This document shows positions 3,092 through 5,968 of a stretch of DNA of 5,968 nucleotides, piece by piece. The translations under genes and the position numbers were made by a program. Position 1 is the first letter of the stretch, and every line of letters starts with the position of its first letter. The stretch covers positions 5,396,534 to 5,402,501 of the forward strand of contig CP070627.1 of assembly GCA_020355945.1 (NCBI GenBank), read 5' to 3'. The stretch is from Candidatus Aminicenantota bacterium. GTDB lineage: Bacteria; Acidobacteriota; Aminicenantia; UBA2199. Below the pieces are notes generated by a model. That model was not told the DNA's origin and did not search any database. It saw only the letters and a list, made by a program, of their open reading frames with translations.

Positions 3092-5968
3092 ATGAGGAAT
3101 AAAAATCCAAAAGTGGCAAAAGAGCGTAAAATGGTGAATAACCAGGAGTATTCCCAAATTGCCCTGGCGGCTAAACAAAAAATTAAAGAAAGGGACTACT
3201 GGCTAAATAAATTATCAGGAGAACTTATAAAAAATTATTTCCCACCGGATTACCCCAGGAATAAAAACAAAAGAAAAATAGAAATGATCCCATTCCAATT
3301 TCCGCCCTCGGGTTTTTCAAGCTTAATGAAAGTGATCGATAATTCTGATCTTAAAATGCACATCATCCTGGCAGCAGCAGTGATGGTACTAATATATAAA
3401 TATACAGGTAATAACGATATCACCATTGGTACCCCCATATACAAACAGGATATCGAAGGTAATTTTATCAATACGGTTTTGATTCTAAGAAATTATATTA
3501 AACAGGATATGACATTTAAAGAACTGTTATTAGAAATGAGACAGACCATCCTGGAAGCAGCCGAAAACCGAAATTATCCGGTGGAAATATTAGCAATGCA
3601 GTTAAATAAACTATATTCCCCGGGAGATGATTTCCCTTTATTTGATGTTACCATTTCAGTTGAAAATATCCAGGATAAAAAATACCTTCAGCGCCTTCTC
3701 ACCAATACCGGTTTTTCTTTTTTAAGAACCGAAAAAAATATTGAAGGAATCCTGGAATATAATGCAGGAATTTACCAGGAAACAACAATCCGAAGAATTA
3801 TTCATCACTTTATACGACTGGTCCAGGAGGTAGTGGTTAACCTGGAATTAGAATTGTCGCAAATCGATATACTTTCCCAACAGGAAAAAGCACAGATATT
3901 AATTGACTTTAATGATACAAAAGCAGATTATCCCCAAAAAACCATCGATGAATTATTCGAGGAGGAAACTGCCAAATCACCGGATAAAATAGCCCTATCC
4001 TATGAAAACCAACAGTTTACTTACAACCAATTGGATGAAGAAGCCCATCAATTGGCCTCTTATCTCTATCTCCTGGGAATAGAAGCCGAGGAACCTATTG
4101 CATTGATGGCAGGGAATTCTCATAAAGTCATTGTGGCTCTCCTGGCCATCCTAAAAGCCGGAGGCACCTATTTACCTTTAAATGTCGACTATCCTCAAGA
4201 AAGAAAAAAATATATAATAAAAGATTCCAATACCAGGCGATTATTAACCAATTGTAAAGAAGCGCGGCAGTATGTTTCAACCTTAACGGTCATTGACCTG
4301 GAAAATCAGTCTATTTTCAGGCCTCAAGAAAACTTTTGCAGAAAACATACCAACGATCATTTGGCTTACATCATGTACACCTCAGGTTCCACCGGTAATC
4401 CCAAGGGTGTGATGGTGAAACACCGGAATGTGGTTCGCTTAGTGAAAAACACCAATTATGTCGAGTTTAATCAAGGTGATCGTGATCGTATTTTACTGAC
4501 CGGTGCCCTGGAATTTGATGCTTCCACGTTTGAGATATGGGGTGCTCTTTTAAACGGGTTAACCCTGCACCTGGCCAGCAAGGATACGATTCTAAGCCAT
4601 GACCGGTTAAAACAGTGTATACGAAGAAATAGTGTGACCACCATCTGGATGACCGCCCCCCTGTTCAACCAGATGTTGGATGCGGATATCGAGATTTTCC
4701 ACGGGCTTCGGAACCTGTTGGTGGGAGGGGATGTGTTGTCTCCCGTCCATATCAACCGATTGAAGGCGCGTTTTCCAGCCCTGAAGGTTATCAATGGTTA
4801 TGGACCGACAGAAAATACCACTTTCTCTACCACTTATTGTATAAATAAAACCCACCAGGAAAATATACCCATTGGTAAACCCATTCGTAATTCCAGCGCA
4901 TACATCCTGGATTGTTTCTATAACCTGGTTCCCATTGGTGTTGTCGGAGAACTTTTTGTCGGAGGTGACGGATTGTCCAGGGGTTATCTCAACAACCCGG
5001 AATTAACCGCAGAAAAATTTTGCTGCAAAAACTTTTTAATAAAGGGAACAAGGGGGCTTGCCCCCTTGTTATATGCCAGCTTGTTATATCGCACCGGTGA
5101 CCTGACCCGGTGGCTGCCGGATGGCAATATCGAATTTTTAGGACGCATGGATCATCAAGTGAAAATCAGGGGATTCCGTATTGAACCCGGAGAAATAGAA
5201 ACTTATTTGCTCAATCATGAAAAGATAAAGGATGTCGTGGTGGTGACCCTGGACCAGGCAACCCCTGCAGGAGGAAGCGACAAATATATTTGCGCTTATA
5301 TTGTCCCTGGAAAAGAGCTTCTTACTGCTGAAATCAGGGATTATTTATCCCAACATTTGCCAGGATATATGATACCTTCTTATTTTGTCCCCCTGGAAAA
5401 GCTGCCCCTAACACCCAATGGCAAAATAGATCGAAAGGCCTTACCTGTCCCGGTGGGCCAAAGACAGGACCGCTCTACCCCTCCCCGGGATACCATTGAA
5501 CTAAAATTGGTAAAAATATGGTGCCAGGTATTAGGTAGAGACGCATTGCATGCGTCTCAATTACGCACATCCCTGGGCATTGATGATAATTTCTTTGAAT
5601 TGGGAGGCCATTCATTAAAAGCCACCGTATTGGTATCAAAGATACATAAAGCACTGGACGTACAGGTTCCCCTGGTTGAAATTTTTAGAATCCCTACTAT
5701 CAGGGACCTGGCACAATATATAAAAGAAGCAAAAAAAGACAGATATGTTACCATTGAATCTGTGGAAAAAAAGGAATACTATGCCTCATCTTCCGCTCAG
5801 AAACGATTGTATATTCTTCAACAAATGGAATCTGATAATATCAGTTATAATATTCCCTATATCATCCCATTGGAAGAATATATTGACAGAGAGAGACTGG
5901 AAGATACATTCAAAAAAATTATTTCCCGTCATGAAAGTTTACGAACCTCATTTGAAATAGTAGACCAG
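3092..5968 (+). CDS. Nonribosomal peptide synthetase, half-C-A-T-C (3' partial)
   Basis: Second NRPS subunit, 959 codons without a stop up to the window edge, so the 3' end is missing. ATG 3092 is chosen because an in-frame stop (TAA 3065-3067) precedes it, no other ATG lies between, and a GAGGT sits just upstream. Domains by residue: basic leader (1-35), C-terminal half of a condensation domain (about 36-251, without the HHxxxDG half), adenylation domain (about 284-790), carrier domain (about 798-870, Ser841 in LGGHS), and the start of a new condensation domain (from about 896, with SSAQKRLYILQQ and RHESLRTSF). Pocket residues suggest valine. It follows the upstream NRPS gene by 7 bases and is surely co-transcribed with it; the upstream C domain is the likely partner that condenses onto its loaded residue. 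Oddities: the truncated leading C domain, a 21-base palindrome in the carrier domain, a repeat element shared with the upstream gene, and Pro instead of Leu in motif A8 (FRIEPGEIE). Confidence 0.96.
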   Translation, partial: MRNKNPKVAKERKMVNNQEYSQIALAAKQKIKERDYWLNKLSGELIKNYFPPDYPRNKNKRKIEMIPFQFPPSGFSSLMKVIDNSDLKMHIILAAAVMVLIYKYTGNNDITIGTPIYKQDIEGNFINTVLILRNYIKQDMTFKELLLEMRQTILEAAENRNYPVEILAMQLNKLYSPGDDFPLFDVTISVENIQDKKYLQRLLTNTGFSFLRTEKNIEGILEYNAGIYQETTIRRIIHHFIRLVQEVVVNLELELSQIDILSQQEKAQILIDFNDTKADYPQKTIDELFEEETAKSPDKIALSYENQQFTYNQLDEEAHQLASYLYLLGIEAEEPIALMAGNSHKVIVALLAILKAGGTYLPLNVDYPQERKKYIIKDSNTRRLLTNCKEARQYVSTLTVIDLENQSIFRPQENFCRKHTNDHLAYIMYTSGSTGNPKGVMVKHRNVVRLVKNTNYVEFNQGDRDRILLTGALEFDASTFEIWGALLNGLTLHLASKDTILSHDRLKQCIRRNSVTTIWMTAPLFNQMLDADIEIFHGLRNLLVGGDVLSPVHINRLKARFPALKVINGYGPTENTTFSTTYCINKTHQENIPIGKPIRNSSAYILDCFYNLVPIGVVGELFVGGDGLSRGYLNNPELTAEKFCCKNFLIKGTRGLAPLLYASLLYRTGDLTRWLPDGNIEFLGRMDHQVKIRGFRIEPGEIETYLLNHEKIKDVVVVTLDQATPAGGSDKYICAYIVPGKELLTAEIRDYLSQHLPGYMIPSYFVPLEKLPLTPNGKIDRKALPVPVGQRQDRSTPPRDTIELKLVKIWCQVLGRDALHASQLRTSLGIDDNFFELGGHSLKATVLVSKIHKALDVQVPLVEIFRIPTIRDLAQYIKEAKKDRYVTIESVEKKEYYASSSAQKRLYILQQMESDNISYNIPYIIPLEEYIDRERLEDTFKKIISRHESLRTSFEIVDQ
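3197..3850 (+). other. Truncated condensation domain (C-terminal half only)
   Basis: Residues about 36-251 of the second NRPS align with the second half of the upstream C domain. The DYWLNKLSGEL and DYPRN segments match ESYWLGQFEGK and DYPRP there; NFINTVLILRN (from residue 124) matches C5, ENRNYPVEIL matches C6 and PLFDVTISVEN matches C7. The first half, with C1, C2 and the catalytic HHxxxDG, is absent, and the frame upstream of the ATG is closed, so it has not simply been missed. It cannot catalyse condensation by itself. Such half domains occur at the head of some NRPS proteins; here a structural or docking role is the likeliest inference. Confidence 0.85.
3941..5461 (+). other. Adenylation domain, predicted valine-activating
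   Basis: Complete adenylation domain. Cores by residue: A1 FTYNQLDEEA (309), A2 AILKAGGTYLPL (352), A3 YTSGSTGNPKG (429-439), A4 FDAS (475-478), A5 NGYGPTE (568-574), A6 GELFVGGDGLSRGYL (619), A7 YRTGDL (666), A8 GFRIEPGEIE (694), A9 LPGYMIPSYF and A10 GKIDRKALP with Lys778. The pocket, aligned by eye to GrsA, is D476, A477, F480, W519, L543, G545, G569, T577, F578, K778. This is one residue (L for I) from the valine code DAFWIGGTFK of gramicidin and surfactin synthetases; Ile or another branched residue is the alternative. The A8 Pro replaces the usual Leu. A palindromic repeat copy forms the A6-A7 loop. Confidence 0.93.
5004..5071. repeat. Dispersed 68-base block with palindromic core, copy 2
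   Basis: Second copy of the block at 842-909, at the same place of the A domain and in the same reading frame, again coding KGTRGLAPLL. The inverted-repeat core is 5047-5070 (arms 5047-5057 and 5060-5070), identical base for base to copy 1. Sequence after the core differs from copy 1: this copy returns to the YRTGDL motif after a few residues, while copy 1 continues through a 9-base tandem repeat. Confidence 0.9.
5483..5737 (+). other. Peptidyl carrier (thiolation) domain with linker insert
   Basis: Carrier domain with Ser841 (bases 5612-5614) in DDNFFELGGHSLKA as the phosphopantetheine site. The first helix (ELKLVKIWCQVLG) is followed by a linker of 12 residues before LGID, where the upstream carrier has five before IGID. 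The extra length equals the 21-base inverted repeat at 5538-5558. Confidence 0.9.
5538..5558. repeat. 21-base inverted repeat in the carrier-domain linker
   Basis: Arms GAGACGCA (5538-5545) and TGCGTCTC (5551-5558) are exact reverse complements around a TTGCA loop. It codes most of RDALHASQ. Removing it joins A with AA into an AAA codon, leaves the frame intact, and gives a linker of exactly the length found in the upstream carrier domain. Confidence 0.8.
5765..5968 (+). other. Condensation domain, N-terminal start only
   Basis: The window ends inside this domain. C1 (SSSAQKRLYILQQ) and C2 (RHESLRTSF, residues 946-954) are present and closely resemble those of the upstream complete C domain. 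It implies that at least one more module, on this or another protein, follows the valine module. The usual Leu before SSAQ is Ser here. Confidence 0.9.

Noticed and set aside
3065..3100. Gene junction as a frameshift splitting one NRPS
   Set aside because: Gene 1 has a complete C domain before its stop, and gene 2 begins with a second half C domain that aligns to sequence already present in gene 1; joining the frames would not restore a normal C-A order, and a GAGGT and ATG are present.
3197..3850. Half C domain as a recent duplication of the upstream C domain
   Set aside because: The two regions share only protein-level motifs and are strongly diverged in DNA.
4471..4855. Two overlapping antisense open frames opposite the second A domain
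   Set aside because: They lie fully against conserved A4-A5 sequence on the + strand and encode no recognisable domain.
5745..5960. Short + strand open frame of 71 codons
   Set aside because: It overlaps the start of the second C domain in another frame, where C1 and C2 are clearly encoded by the main frame.

Overview
This window is the inside of a nonribosomal peptide synthetase (NRPS) operon. It holds two very large co-directional genes on the + strand, both cut by the window edges, with only 7 bases between them. No RNA gene, transposase, terminator or promoter is visible. Almost every base is coding.

Region 1 (1-3084) is the 3' part of an NRPS gene that was already open before the window. 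It encodes most of an adenylation (A) domain, a carrier (T/PCP) domain and a complete condensation (C) domain, and then stops. The A-domain pocket residues read D-A-Q-D-I-G-V-V-D-K, close to the glutamine code known from Bacillus lipopeptide synthetases. Region 2 (3092-5968) is the 5' part of the next NRPS gene. It opens with only the C-terminal half of a C domain, followed by a full A domain (pocket D-A-F-W-L-G-G-T-F-K, valine-like), a T domain, and the first ~70 residues of another C domain that runs off the edge. The inferred order is ...A(Gln)-T-C | half-C-A(Val)-T-C..., so the pair would add a Gln-Val segment to a peptide. No epimerisation or thioesterase domain is seen.

The most unusual layer is inside the coding sequence. 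Several short palindromic or tandem repeats sit in frame at variable loops of the A and T domains: a 20/21 inverted repeat with direct repeats between A2 and A3 (53-142), a hairpin element between A6 and A7 present in both genes at the same position and phase (885-908 and 5047-5070, inside a 68-base block identical at 65 positions), a 9-base tandem repeat just before motif A7 (946-990), and a 21-base inverted repeat in the T-domain linker of gene 2 (5538-5558). All leave the reading frame intact, and they look like small dispersed elements or repeat expansions tolerated in NRPS loops.

The organism cannot be fixed from this window. Moderate-to-low GC by eye, the Firmicutes-like domain wording and the repeat-laden loops fit an uncultured NRPS-rich bacterium. 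My recollection of similar NRPS loops points to Candidatus Aminicenantes, with a Paenibacillus/Bacillus-type Firmicute as the main alternative; this is inference only.
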